Part shown: in pieces, positions 17,651 through 27,124 of the stretch
Layout: every line of letters begins with the position of its first letter
Position numbering within the stretch: position 1 is the stretch's first letter
Notes under the pieces: generated by a model
Database searches by the model: none
Seen by the model: the letters and a program-made list of their open reading frames with translations, nothing else
What the model was told of the DNA's origin: nothing
Assembly: GCA_963850765.1 (NCBI GenBank)
Contig: CAWKMN010000003.1
Location: forward strand, 1,240,001 to 1,304,000
From: CAWKMN01 sp963850765
Lineage (GTDB): Bacteria; Chloroflexota; Anaerolineae; Aggregatilineales; Aggregatilineaceae
Direction: 5' to 3'
DNA: 64,000 nt
Program-made: the position numbers and the translations under genes

Positions 17651-18742
17651 ATGGCTGTAACAGGAAAGAAAGGTTTGAAATCCATCTACGACTGCTCGCT
17701 TGACGAGCTGACCCAGGTGTTTGCCGGATGGGGCCAACCCGCCTACCGCGCGCGGCAGGTGTGGGAATGGCTTTACCAGCGCAAAGTAACCGACTTCGCG
17801 GCGATGACCAGTCTGCCGAAGGATCTGCGCGCCCGCCTGGAATCCGACTTCCGCATGGGCCGGTTGGAGCCAGTCGCGGAGCTGCATTCAACCGATGGGC
17901 AGACGGTCAAGTGGCTGTGGCGGCTGCCCGACGGCCAGATGATCGAAGGCGTGCTGATGGAATATGACGGAGTCCGGCGCACGGCCTGTATCAGTACCCA
18001 GGCGGGCTGCGCGATGGGCTGTGTGTTCTGCGCAACCGGGCAGATGGGCTTCGCGCGCCACCTGTCCGCCGGGGAGATCGTCGAGCAGGCGCTCTATTTT
18101 GCCCGCCAGCTTGACGCCGACGGCGAGCGGCTCAGCAACATCGTCCTGATGGGCATGGGCGAACCCCTGCATAACTACGAGGCGACGCTCGAAGCCATCT
18201 CCCGCCTGAATGATGAGAACGGTCTGAACATCGGCCAGCGCCACATCACCCTGAGCACGGTGGGTCTGGTGCCCGCCATCAAGCGCTTCGCAAACGAAAA
18301 GCTCCAGGTGGGGCTGGCGATCAGCCTGCACGCGGCGACCGATGAGGATCGGAGCAAGCTGCTGCCCATCAACAAACGCTGGCCGCTGGCGGATCTGATG
18401 GACGTCGTGCGCGACTACATCGACCAGACCGGGCGGCGCGTGACGTTTGAATGGGCGCTCATCGCCGGCGAAAACGACACGGTTCAGCAGGCGGTGAAAC
18501 TGGGCGAGCTTGTGCAGGGGATCAAGTGCCATGTCAACCTGATCCCGCTCAACCCCACGCAGGGATACGGCGGCCAACCGTCGGACCCGGCGCGCGTCGA
18601 GATCTTCCAGGCGGTACTGCAGAGCTATCACATCGGGAGCACGGTACGCGTGCGGCGCGGCATCGATATTCAGGCGGGCTGCGGCCAACTGAAGGCTGAG
18701 GTTACGAAGACTCGCGCCCGATCGAAATTGAAATCGCCGTGA
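17651..18742 (+). CDS. rlmN: 23S rRNA (adenine2503-C2)/tRNA methyltransferase RlmN
   Basis: A 363-residue radical-SAM enzyme. The cluster motif is GCAMGCVFCATGQMGF (CxxxCxxC). Downstream are VLMGMGEPLHNY, LSTVGLVP and LAISLHAATDEDRSKLLPIN, all characteristic of RlmN. The C-terminal RGIDIQAGCGQL carries the catalytic cysteine that forms the methyl adduct. It methylates A2503 of 23S rRNA and A37 of some tRNAs. The RBS is weak. Confidence 0.97.
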   Translation: MAVTGKKGLKSIYDCSLDELTQVFAGWGQPAYRARQVWEWLYQRKVTDFAAMTSLPKDLRARLESDFRMGRLEPVAELHSTDGQTVKWLWRLPDGQMIEGVLMEYDGVRRTACISTQAGCAMGCVFCATGQMGFARHLSAGEIVEQALYFARQLDADGERLSNIVLMGMGEPLHNYEATLEAISRLNDENGLNIGQRHITLSTVGLVPAIKRFANEKLQVGLAISLHAATDEDRSKLLPINKRWPLADLMDVVRDYIDQTGRRVTFEWALIAGENDTVQQAVKLGELVQGIKCHVNLIPLNPTQGYGGQPSDPARVEIFQAVLQSYHIGSTVRVRRGIDIQAGCGQLKAEVTKTRARSKLKSP

Positions 18743-18751
18743 GGGACGGTC

Positions 18752-18997
18752 ATGAAGATCACCATTCGTTTTTTCGCTAATCTGCGAGAGGCGACCGGGA
18801 CCAGCCAGCTTGTGCTGGACATGCCCGACGAGGCGGACCTGCATACCATGGTCGGTCAGTTGATCGCCCGCTATCCTGATCTCGATGGACAGCAGGCGAT
18901 GTGGCATTTTGCGGTTAACCAGATCCACGCCGAGCCGGATGCTGTGCTGCGGGCCGGGGATCGGGTGACGATTTTCCCTTATGTGGCCGGCGGCTAG
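18752..18997 (+). CDS. MoaD/ThiS-family sulfur carrier protein
   Basis: An 81-residue ubiquitin-like protein starting MKITIRFFANLREATG and ending VTIFPYVAGG. The terminal Gly-Gly is the site of adenylation and thiocarboxylation. The sequence resembles MoaD (molybdopterin synthase small subunit) more than ThiS. No moa genes are adjacent, so pathway assignment is open. It starts 9 bases after rlmN and its stop overlaps the convergent kinase gene by 4 bases. Confidence 0.85.
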   Translation: MKITIRFFANLREATGTSQLVLDMPDEADLHTMVGQLIARYPDLDGQQAMWHFAVNQIHAEPDAVLRAGDRVTIFPYVAGG

Positions 18998-21987
18998 ACT
19001 GGAATCCAGAAGCCGAACAAGCTGCCTTTACCGGGCTCGCTGTCGAAATAGACACGGCCCTTATGGAATTTGACCGTCGCTTTGACGATGGACAGCCCCA
19101 ACCCCAGGCCGGACGTCCGCTCGGTACCGGCCTGAGCCGCACGGTAAAAAGGATCAAAGATCTGCGCCTGGAGATCCTGCGGTATTCCAATCCCATCATC
19201 CTGCACTTCAAACGCGACGGTGGGCGTGCCGCCATAACTGCTCCGGAACAGGCGCACCCGGATGTGTCCGCCCGCCGGCGTATACTTGATGGCGTTACCG
19301 ATGAGATTGCTCATGGCGCTGAGAAGCTGAGCGCGGATCCCACGTGCCACAGGCAAATTGGGCTCGCATTCAATGTCGAGTTGGTGCTGCTTGGCTTCTA
19401 ACTCACTGCGGATTGTGCGGACACTTTCGGCCAGCAGTTCGCACCAGACAATCGCCCGGGCGGCCTGGTGCTGCGCTTCGATGCGCTCGACCGAAAGAAT
19501 ATTGAACACGATCTGCTCCATCTCATTCACGGCAGCTTCGCAGTCCTGCCCGCACCGCCCAAGCAACTCGACATTCACGTGTCGCCCCGAGTCAGAGCCG
19601 CCCATTTCCATCTTGAGCCGGCGGATGGACTCCTTGATACGCGTCAAGGGGCTGCTCAAGTCGTGTGAAGCCATCCGAATCATCTCGGACTTGATCCGCT
19701 CGAGCCGCTGGGTGTCTTCAAACAGCCGCGCGTTTTCAAACGCGATGGCCGCCTGCTTGGCAAACGGATCGATCAGGCGGATGTGGTTTTCGTTATAGAA
19801 GTTCTCGGTAGTCGAGTCAAACGAAAAAAACGCGACGACTTTCCCACGTGCGACGATGGGCACGCCCAGCCACGATCCGATCCATTCGAACCCCGGCCAT
19901 GTGCGCCAGCGGTCATTGTTCTTTACATTGGGACAAACCATAGGCGTACCCTGACGGATCATGCTTTGAAGGAGGGGCGTCTGCTCAAGGTTAAACGCAA
20001 TCTGGCTGATAGTTTCGGTGGATAGGCCGAAGGCTTCATATCCCTGATGGTGTACCATGCGGGCCACATCCCCATCCAGCAAAAAGACATTCGCTGCATC
20101 AAAGGGGATGACGCGCAAAGCCTGCTCAAGTATTCGGCCTAACACGGCGTCCAGTTCGAGGGTAGAGGTGAGCACCATCCCCACTTCGCGCAGGGTGTTG
20201 GCCATCTTCCGTTCGTGGTCGGCTACTTCACGTTCATGGCGGAGCTTGTCTTCGGCTTGCTGGCGCTCAATCGCCGCGCCTAAGCTGGAGGCCATGATGC
20301 GCAGGACGTTGATCTCTTCTCCGGCCCACTCGCGTGGGTTCCGATGATCGCTCAGCCCCATGAATCCCCACAATCTCCTCTCCACCATCACGGGCATGAG
20401 CAGGAGCGACTCGATCTTCATGGCCAGCGGCACATGCGACGGCACGAGTTGTTGAATCGTGTCGCGGGATAACTTAACTTCCTGGTTCGCAGCCAGCATC
20501 TCATACCAGGCTTGCAGGCCAAAAGCCTGCCAGGGAAGATTTTGAAGCCTGGAGACATCCGCCCTTGTCGAAAGATAGGGGCCGCTCCAACTATAACGAT
20601 GGCTGGTGGCGGGTTCGCCGGTCTCTGGGTGAGTATGGAGCTCATACACGAAAGCTCGATCCACGTCAATCCTCTGGCCCAGTATGGCTAATGCATCGTT
20701 AAACGTGGCTTCCTGTTCTCCGACTGCCATAAGCCGGTTCGCCGCCAGGGCAACGCTTTCCAGCAGCCGATCCTTCTGACGGAGCGCTTCTTCGGCCCGG
20801 ATACGCACGATCGCGCTGCCGATCTGCGCCGCGATGCTCTCAAGCGCATGCTGCGCCAGAGGGGCAACCTCGTCCTGCCGGTGAGAAGCGACGTTGATAC
20901 AGGCAATGACCTGATTCTGATACGAAACCGGCATGATCGCGATCGCGCGCAAATTCTCGCGCTGCGAAATCCCGTTGAGCCGGATCCCCAGGTTGGGATA
21001 ATAGGAGTAAACCGGCTGGCCCTTCATCACCAGCCGAGCCTGTGGCGTATCGGGCGGGTAATGGCGTGTAACCTGTACAAACTCCTCCGATAACCCTTGC
21101 TGATACGCCAGATCAAGCTCGCCCGAGATGGCATCGATCAGGTAGATCCCCCCACAGTCCATCTCAGCCGCCCGGATCGACGCATCAACCACGAGTTCCA
21201 GAGCGTGATTCAGGCTGGTTTCAAAACTGAGCGCCACCCCAAGATCGCGCTGAATACGCAGAATGATTTCATGCTGCTTCTGGTCGGTCACATCTTTGAC
21301 TACGGCGATCACTTCGTTTTCCAGGCTGGGCACAAAACAGCAGTCGTAATGGTGAAGTCCACTGGATTCGAGAATGGAATATTTAATTGTTTCGGGTTGT
21401 TGAGCGTGTAAGGCGCGAGCGATAGCCGGCATGGCCAGGTCAGCGACATGTTGCGGAACAATATCGGCGATTTTTTTGCCGATGATCTCATCTGGAGCCA
21501 ACATTTTTAGCCCGAGGTTATCCGGTATTTTGAACTCCAGATAGGTCCCATCGTCACGAATGCGGAAGATCAGATCCGACAGCGCGTCAACCAACGAGCG
21601 GTAGACGGTCTGGCTCTCTTGGAGCGCCTGGGCTAACGAGGGCTGGCCGGGGCTGGATATGACACAGACAAGCTGGGCCCGTCCGTCCTGATGGCCGGGT
21701 GTGATCCGGGTATCGGCATACAGCGGCGTGCCGTTGCGCGGGAGCAGATGCGCGCCAAATTGGACAATCTGCTCACCAATCTGGGCAAGGTGTGATGTCA
21801 CCGCCGGGCGATCGGCTTCAGCGTACAGATCAGGCAGCGCCATTCCCAGCAGCGCGCCCTGATCCAGGCCGGCCACATCGGCCAGCACCCGGTTGGCATA
21901 GACGATTTGGAGAGACGCGCGATCGACGACAAATATCGCGTCATTCATGGCATTATAGATGTCACGACCATACCTCTGTCTTGACAT
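18994..21987 (-). CDS. Soluble multi-sensor histidine kinase (PAS-PAS-GAF-GAF-GAF-HisKA-HATPase)
   Basis: About 997 residues with no transmembrane segment. ATG 21987 is preferred because GTGAGGG precedes it; a GTG four codons upstream is also open. Approximate order: PAS (10-120, DIYNAMNDAIFVVDR), PAS (140-250), three GAF domains (260-400, 410-570, 605-740), HisKA with MASHDLSSPL (His about 775), and HATPase with NLIGNAIKYTPAGG, DDGIGIP and GLGLGLSIVKA. It is an orphan: no response regulator is adjacent. The signal is unknown; stacked GAF domains suggest small ligands or light/redox cofactors, but no chromophore Cys was assigned. Confidence 0.9.
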   Translation of the reverse strand: MSRQRYGRDIYNAMNDAIFVVDRASLQIVYANRVLADVAGLDQGALLGMALPDLYAEADRPAVTSHLAQIGEQIVQFGAHLLPRNGTPLYADTRITPGHQDGRAQLVCVISSPGQPSLAQALQESQTVYRSLVDALSDLIFRIRDDGTYLEFKIPDNLGLKMLAPDEIIGKKIADIVPQHVADLAMPAIARALHAQQPETIKYSILESSGLHHYDCCFVPSLENEVIAVVKDVTDQKQHEIILRIQRDLGVALSFETSLNHALELVVDASIRAAEMDCGGIYLIDAISGELDLAYQQGLSEEFVQVTRHYPPDTPQARLVMKGQPVYSYYPNLGIRLNGISQRENLRAIAIMPVSYQNQVIACINVASHRQDEVAPLAQHALESIAAQIGSAIVRIRAEEALRQKDRLLESVALAANRLMAVGEQEATFNDALAILGQRIDVDRAFVYELHTHPETGEPATSHRYSWSGPYLSTRADVSRLQNLPWQAFGLQAWYEMLAANQEVKLSRDTIQQLVPSHVPLAMKIESLLLMPVMVERRLWGFMGLSDHRNPREWAGEEINVLRIMASSLGAAIERQQAEDKLRHEREVADHERKMANTLREVGMVLTSTLELDAVLGRILEQALRVIPFDAANVFLLDGDVARMVHHQGYEAFGLSTETISQIAFNLEQTPLLQSMIRQGTPMVCPNVKNNDRWRTWPGFEWIGSWLGVPIVARGKVVAFFSFDSTTENFYNENHIRLIDPFAKQAAIAFENARLFEDTQRLERIKSEMIRMASHDLSSPLTRIKESIRRLKMEMGGSDSGRHVNVELLGRCGQDCEAAVNEMEQIVFNILSVERIEAQHQAARAIVWCELLAESVRTIRSELEAKQHQLDIECEPNLPVARGIRAQLLSAMSNLIGNAIKYTPAGGHIRVRLFRSSYGGTPTVAFEVQDDGIGIPQDLQAQIFDPFYRAAQAGTERTSGLGLGLSIVKATVKFHKGRVYFDSEPGKGSLFGFWIPV

Positions 21988-22192
21988 ACTGGCCCTCACT
22001 ATTCGTCTCTATGTTTTATGTGTGTTGAACCGTCTATAAAACATTGACGAGGTACTGCGACACAAATCACCGCCTAACACTTTCATTATAGAACAATTCA
22101 CAAGGCGATGCGATGGCACTCATTTCTCAGATCTGGCCTCCGTTTTGGTGTTCAAAAATGAAATATGTTAAGCTTCGGAATCGTTTTGGGCG

Positions 22193-22218
22193 CTGGTGCA
22201 TCTAACTGGTGCATCTAA
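22193..22218 (+). repeat. 13-bp perfect tandem duplication
   Basis: CTGGTGCATCTAA occurs twice, head to tail (22193-22205 and 22206-22218), directly before the RBS of the thioredoxin-like gene. It may be recent slippage. Confidence 0.9.
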
Positions 22219-22235
22219 ACGGTTGGCAGGGAAAA

Positions 22236-22556
22236 ATGAAAATCCATTTCTTGTGGTGGGAAGGATGTCCCTCGCATCCAGAGGCGTGGCAGCGGCTGCA
22301 TGAAGCGCTTCAGCAGTTGAGTCTGGATGTCCCAGTGGAGCGGATCGAGATCCGCACCGACGACGATGCACAGCAGTGGCATTTCCCCGGCTCTCCAACG
22401 ATTCTGGTGAATGGACAGGACATCGATCCCCGCGCCGGCGATACCCCCGCCCGCCTGACCTGCCGCCTGTACTTCAAGGAGGACGGCCGGCCCTCGCCCG
22501 TGCCCTCTCTGGACATGATCATACGCGCGCTGGAACAGGCGCGGCACATCGACTAA
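22236..22556 (+). CDS. Small thioredoxin-fold-like protein
   Basis: A 106-residue protein; start at MKIHFLWWEGCPSHP, preceded by CAGGGAAAA. The N-terminal strand followed by a GCPSH loop, and the later FPGSPTILVNGQD (about 55-68) with a cis-Pro-like turn, suggest a thioredoxin fold of the mercury/alkylmercury-associated type. Only the first Cys of the usual CxxC is present in the loop. It is followed 42 bases later by another thioredoxin-family gene, so a shared redox or metal-detoxification role is possible. Confidence 0.7.
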   Translation: MKIHFLWWEGCPSHPEAWQRLHEALQQLSLDVPVERIEIRTDDDAQQWHFPGSPTILVNGQDIDPRAGDTPARLTCRLYFKEDGRPSPVPSLDMIIRALEQARHID

Positions 22557-22598
22557 CACGGTCTGGTTAACGGTTATACGTAACAAGGAGGGAATCGA

Positions 22599-23141
22599 AT
22601 GGTTCAACTCGGACAACTCGCACCCAATTTTACACTTCCCGGCGTGGACGGACGTCCTTATACCCTTTCGGATCTGGTCCGATCCAATCGGGCCGTCGCG
22701 GTTATTTTTAGCTGCAACCACTGCCCCTATGTGCGTGCCTGGGAAGACCGCATGATCGAGATCCAGCGCGATTATCAGGACAAAGGGGTGGTTCTGGTGG
22801 CCATTAACTCGAATGACGAGAAGCGGTATCCCGACGACAGCTTTGATCAGATGAAAGCCCGCGCCGCCCAGGAGGGTTTTAACTTCCGCTACCTGCGCGA
22901 CGAAAGCCAGTCCGCGGCTCGTGATTTTGGTGGCGAGCGCACCCCCCATGTGTTTCTGCTCGACGGCGCGGGGATCGTGCGTTATACCGGCGCGATCGAT
23001 GATAACCACGACGAGCCGGAAGCGGTCAAACACACCTATCTGCGCGACGCATTGGATGCGGTGCTGAGTGGGCAAGCGCCGGCTGTTACCGAAACCCCAG
23101 CGGTCGGCTGTACAATCAAATGGATAACTCCGGTTCAGTAA
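22599..23141 (+). CDS. Thioredoxin-family (AhpC/TSA-like) protein
   Basis: A 180-residue protein with a strong RBS (AAGGAGGG). VIFSCNHCPYVRAWEDRM holds a CNHC redox pair, and RTPHVFLLD gives the cis-Pro loop. The family resembles thiol peroxidase/TlpA-type cytoplasmic proteins that carry SCNHCPYV. No signal peptide. The end, GCTIKW, has an additional Cys typical of this subfamily. It precedes icd by 19 bases. Confidence 0.9.
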   Translation: MVQLGQLAPNFTLPGVDGRPYTLSDLVRSNRAVAVIFSCNHCPYVRAWEDRMIEIQRDYQDKGVVLVAINSNDEKRYPDDSFDQMKARAAQEGFNFRYLRDESQSAARDFGGERTPHVFLLDGAGIVRYTGAIDDNHDEPEAVKHTYLRDALDAVLSGQAPAVTETPAVGCTIKWITPVQ

Positions 23142-23160
23142 GAAGGGATACCGACCAGAC

Positions 23161-24411
23161 ATGGCCTATCAGCATGTTGTAGTTCCTGCGGACGGCGAAA
23201 AAATCACCGACCTCAACGATCCGCGTCTGATCCCCGATCATCCTATCATCGCCTTTATCGAAGGGGACGGCATCGGGCGCGATATTATGACGGCGTCCAG
23301 GCGCATCTGGGACGCGGCGATTGAGATCGCGTATGACGGCCGGCGCAAGATCGCCTGGATGGAAATTTACGCCGGGGAAAAAGCGGCCAGCCTCTACGAG
23401 GGCAACTACATGCCCGAAGAAACGTTCGAGGCGCTGCGCGAGTTCATGATTGGCATCAAGGGCCCACTGACAACTCCGGTCGGCGGCGGCTTCCGCAGCC
23501 TGAATGTGACGCTGCGGCAGGTTCTCGACCTGTACGCCTGTGTGCGCCCGGTGCGCTGGTATTCCGGCGTGCCAAGCCCGATGCGCGAGCCGGAAAAAGT
23601 GGATATGGTGATCTTCCGCGAGAACACCGAAGACGTGTACGCGGGGATCGAGTATGAAGCTGGCACGCCGCAGAACGAAAAACTGGCGCGTTTTCTGCGC
23701 GAGGAAATGGGCGCCAAGTTCTTTGAGGGCAGCGGCCTGGGCGTCAAGCCGATCAGCGCCTTTGCCACCAAGCGCCTGATGCGTTATGCGCTGCGTTACG
23801 CGCTGGATCGCGGGCGCGAGAGCATCACGATCATGCACAAGGGCAACATCCAGAAATATACCGAGGGGGCTTTCCGCCAGTGGTGTTATGAAGTGGCCCG
23901 CGATGAGTTTGGCGAGCACACGATCACCGAGGACGAACTGTGGAACCAGTACGGCGGGCAGGCTCCCGATGGCAAGATCGTCATCAAGGACCGGATCGCT
24001 GACATTATCTTCCAGCATGTGCTGCTCCGCCCGGACGAGTTCGACGTCGTGGTGACGCCCAATCTGAACGGTGATTACCTGTCGGACGCGCTGGCCGCTC
24101 AGGTCGGCGGGGTCGGGATCGCGCCGGGTGCGAACATTGGCGACGACGTGATGTTGTTCGAGGCCACCCACGGCACCGCCCCTAAATATACCAATCTGGA
24201 CAAAGTCAACCCCGGTTCGCTGCTGTTCAGCGGCGCGATGATGCTGGAATTCATGGGGTGGCGCGAAGCCGCCGACCTGATCCACAAGGGCTACGCCCGC
24301 ACGCTGGATCAGAAGATCGTGACCTATGACTTCGCCCGCCTGCTGGCGGGGGCTGTGGAGGTCAAGACGAGCGAATTCGCTACCGCGATCGTCCGGAATA
24401 TGAACGGCTGA
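23161..24411 (+). CDS. icd: NADP-dependent isocitrate dehydrogenase
   Basis: A 416-residue homologue of the bacterial homodimeric enzyme, which converts isocitrate to 2-oxoglutarate and CO2 in the TCA cycle. FIEGDGIGRDI begins the fold; FRSLNVTLRQVLDLYACVRP contains the substrate-binding and regulatory Ser; MVIFRENTEDVYAG and LNGDYLSDALAAQVGG bind metal and substrate. In HGTAPKYTNLDKVNPGS the Lys-Tyr pair predicts NADP rather than NAD. An intrinsic terminator follows. Confidence 0.97.
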   Translation: MAYQHVVVPADGEKITDLNDPRLIPDHPIIAFIEGDGIGRDIMTASRRIWDAAIEIAYDGRRKIAWMEIYAGEKAASLYEGNYMPEETFEALREFMIGIKGPLTTPVGGGFRSLNVTLRQVLDLYACVRPVRWYSGVPSPMREPEKVDMVIFRENTEDVYAGIEYEAGTPQNEKLARFLREEMGAKFFEGSGLGVKPISAFATKRLMRYALRYALDRGRESITIMHKGNIQKYTEGAFRQWCYEVARDEFGEHTITEDELWNQYGGQAPDGKIVIKDRIADIIFQHVLLRPDEFDVVVTPNLNGDYLSDALAAQVGGVGIAPGANIGDDVMLFEATHGTAPKYTNLDKVNPGSLLFSGAMMLEFMGWREAADLIHKGYARTLDQKIVTYDFARLLAGAVEVKTSEFATAIVRNMNG

Positions 24412-24453
24412 GCCGATAACCCGGCGCTCTGGCAGCCGTGATCGATCATCGCA

Positions 24454-24480
24454 TGAGGGAGAATGTATCTCCCTCATTTG
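24454..24480 (+). terminator. icd terminator
   Basis: TGAGGGAG (24454-24461) pairs with CTCCCTCA (24469-24476), followed by TTTGCGTTT. Confidence 0.75.
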
Positions 24481-24555
24481 CGTTTACGATACCGGAGACT
24501 AGAATGTTAGGGATTGGGCACGTCATAGGCAGACATATACAAGGAGAAAACCGCC

Positions 24556-27042
24556 ATGGTTTTACTGCCTGCGTTTTTTCTACAGAATCCAGTGGCGCGG
24601 AGCTTTGTGATCGTTGACAAGTTCAACACGCCCCGCCAATACACCTTTGCACCCCAGCGCCGGCAGTTGCACGAAGGGATCGATCTGAAAGCCATCGACA
24701 GCGGGAGTAACCCCGTAGCTGTGTTGGCGGCGCAGCGCGGGATTGTCGATAAGGTGGGCTTTTCGGCGCAGGGTTATGGTAACTACGTGCGGATCAGCCA
24801 TCCCTGGAACGACGAGCGTTATGTGACGTGGTACGGCCATCTGTCCGCGATCACCATCGAGCAGGGCGTGTTTGTGCAGGCCGGGCAGAAGATCGGCGTG
24901 GCGGGCACCACCGGCTTTTCCGACGGCGTGCATCTCCATCTCACCTTGCAGTATATCGACCACGGCCTGCAAAATTACGTGGTCGATGACGTGGTGGATC
25001 CCGAATCGTATTTTAAGCTGACCAATATCCCGCAGTTTGACGAGGCGTGGTTTATCCTCGATGTGACGGTGCCGGACAAAACGGTGATGCAGCCCGGTCA
25101 GGCATTCGGCAAAATCTGGCGGGTTCGCAACACCGGGACAAAAACCTGGGACAGCAATTACCGGCTGGCGTTCGCCAATGGCAACCCGATGGGCGCGCCC
25201 AACGAGGTGGCGCTGCCATCGGTGCCGGTGCAGCCAGGGCAGACGACAAACGTCGGCGTGCCGCTGGTCGCTCCCACCCAGGCCGGACTCCACCGCAGCA
25301 CGTGGAAACTCAAAAACAGCGGCGGCCAGTTGTTTCCGCAGGAACTCTATACCGAGATCGAAGTGAGATCCATATCGGGCGGGGTCGATCAGGCGTCCTA
25401 TGTGGCGGATGTGACGATCCCGGATGGCATGGTGATCCAGCCGGGGGCGAGTTTTGTCAAGACATGGCGCATCCGCAACACAGGCGCGACCACCTGGGGC
25501 ACTGACTATTCGCTGCGTTTTGTCGCTGACAAGCGGATGGGCGGACCGGCCTCGGTGGCCCTGACCCGCCGTGTCGCGCCCGGCGAGAATGTCGAAATCT
25601 CGGTCACGCTGATCGCTCCGCAAGAACAGGGCCGTCATCGCAGCACGTGGAAACTACACAACGCCGCGGGCCAGCCCTTCGATTATTCGATGTACGCCGA
25701 AATTCAAGTGCCGGAGACGATCCCCCCAACCACCAAACGCAGCGAAGCGCGTTATGTCGCGGACGTCACCATCCCGGACCGCACGGTGATCCAGCCGGCG
25801 GCGAGTTTCGTCAAAACATGGCGCATCCGCAACTCGGGTGAGACGACCTGGGGCACCGGTTACACCCTGGCCTTTTTCGGCGATCGGCGGATGGGCGGGC
25901 CGGAAAGCGTACCGCTGCCGCCAGCGGCCCCCGGACAGGTCGTCGATGTATCCGTCCCACTGCGGGCACCTTCGGCCCCAGGTGAACACCGCAGCACGTG
26001 GAAGCCGCGCGATCCCCAGGGCAAATTTTTCGAGTTCAGCCTGTTCGCCCTTATCAAGGTGCCAGAAGGAACGCAGCCGTCGCCCGATCTCAACGAGTTG
26101 ACATTCGAGGCCGACATCACGATCCCGGATGGCACCGTGTTAAAACCGGGCCAGCAGTTTGTCAAGACGTGGCGCGTGCGAAATACCGGGACGGCGACCT
26201 GGGGCGCAGGCTACAAATTGGGCTTTTTCAGCGGCGACCAGATGAACGGCCCGGACGCCGTCGCGCTGCCGCCCCTCCGACCGGGTGAACGGGCGGATGT
26301 CTCGGTGGCTCTGACGGCCCCGGCCGAGGCCGGTCTGCACCGGAGCACCTGGAAGCCGCGCGATCTGCAAGGCCGGTCGTTCGATCAGTACGTCTATGCG
26401 CTGATTGATGTGGTGGATCCGACCCAGATTTTTGATATGCTGCCCTATCTGCGCGGCGATGGGCGCGTGTATGACCTCTCGTTCAACTGGGGGGGCGGCG
26501 GCGAGCAGCGCCTCCAGACCCAGGTGGAGGGCGCGCGGTTTTATCACGTCAAACATATCGAATGGGAAGAACTGTGGGGGGATGACAACTTCATCTATCG
26601 CGGCACGGATACCTCACCCGGCAACGGTGAAGTGTATACGCTGTACGAAAACGGACAATATGGCAGCCCATGGATCCCGCGCCGCATGCGGGTGGGCGTG
26701 CTGTTTCGCCGGACGCCGCTGGTGGTCTTCCGTCGCAAGAGTGACGGCGTCCCCGTGCCGGGCAAGACGTTCACTCACGTCACCTGGATCAAGCTGGAGT
26801 CGGTTCACAGCCGGATCAAGCTGTCGAGCGGGTTGGAACTGAACAACGTGGCGGTGCTGGCTGCCTATGAAAATGTCGATGGCAAGGCCGCTAAGACGCC
26901 CTTTGAGCGCTATTTCTACGCGCAGAAATTTGGCCTCGTGGCGTGGGAGGGCGCGTTAGGGCGCGCGGTGCTGGTGAAGAAGTACGCGCCGGGCACCATG
27001 CCCGACAACGTGCGTGAAGTGCTGCCCTGGCTGAATCGGTAG
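24556..27042 (+). CDS. M23-family peptidase with four NBR1-type Ig-like domains
   Basis: An 828-residue protein. Residues 20-150 form a LytM/M23 domain with QLHEGIDLKA, and GVHLHLTLQ near 130 supplies the second His motif, as in zinc endopeptidases that cut peptidoglycan peptides. Four tandem repeats of about 115 residues follow (roughly 165-270, 285-390, 398-505, 513-620). Each has PDxTVxxPGxxFxKxWRxRN, TWG or TWD, and HRSTWK; this is the Ig-like fold named after human NBR1. A C-terminal region of about 200 residues (GDGRVYDLSFNWGGGG) is not recognised. No clear signal peptide is seen, so export or cytosolic location is unresolved. AAGGAG lies upstream of the ATG. Confidence 0.88.
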   Translation: MVLLPAFFLQNPVARSFVIVDKFNTPRQYTFAPQRRQLHEGIDLKAIDSGSNPVAVLAAQRGIVDKVGFSAQGYGNYVRISHPWNDERYVTWYGHLSAITIEQGVFVQAGQKIGVAGTTGFSDGVHLHLTLQYIDHGLQNYVVDDVVDPESYFKLTNIPQFDEAWFILDVTVPDKTVMQPGQAFGKIWRVRNTGTKTWDSNYRLAFANGNPMGAPNEVALPSVPVQPGQTTNVGVPLVAPTQAGLHRSTWKLKNSGGQLFPQELYTEIEVRSISGGVDQASYVADVTIPDGMVIQPGASFVKTWRIRNTGATTWGTDYSLRFVADKRMGGPASVALTRRVAPGENVEISVTLIAPQEQGRHRSTWKLHNAAGQPFDYSMYAEIQVPETIPPTTKRSEARYVADVTIPDRTVIQPAASFVKTWRIRNSGETTWGTGYTLAFFGDRRMGGPESVPLPPAAPGQVVDVSVPLRAPSAPGEHRSTWKPRDPQGKFFEFSLFALIKVPEGTQPSPDLNELTFEADITIPDGTVLKPGQQFVKTWRVRNTGTATWGAGYKLGFFSGDQMNGPDAVALPPLRPGERADVSVALTAPAEAGLHRSTWKPRDLQGRSFDQYVYALIDVVDPTQIFDMLPYLRGDGRVYDLSFNWGGGGEQRLQTQVEGARFYHVKHIEWEELWGDDNFIYRGTDTSPGNGEVYTLYENGQYGSPWIPRRMRVGVLFRRTPLVVFRRKSDGVPVPGKTFTHVTWIKLESVHSRIKLSSGLELNNVAVLAAYENVDGKAAKTPFERYFYAQKFGLVAWEGALGRAVLVKKYAPGTMPDNVREVLPWLNR

Positions 27043-27061
27043 ACGCGGGAGATACAAATAG

Positions 27062-27108
27062 GGCGAGTAGTCGCCCGGGCGGGCTTGTTAGCCCGCCCCT
27101 ACAGGGTC
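27062..27108. repeat. GC-rich inverted repeat
   Basis: GGGCGAGTAGTCGCCC is followed by GGGCGGGC-TTGTTA-GCCCGCCCCTAC. The second hairpin is of the same type as the one at 53996-54026. It lies between convergent genes and could also serve as a bidirectional stop. Confidence 0.6.
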
Positions 27109-27124
27109 ACGCCACCAGGGCCGT

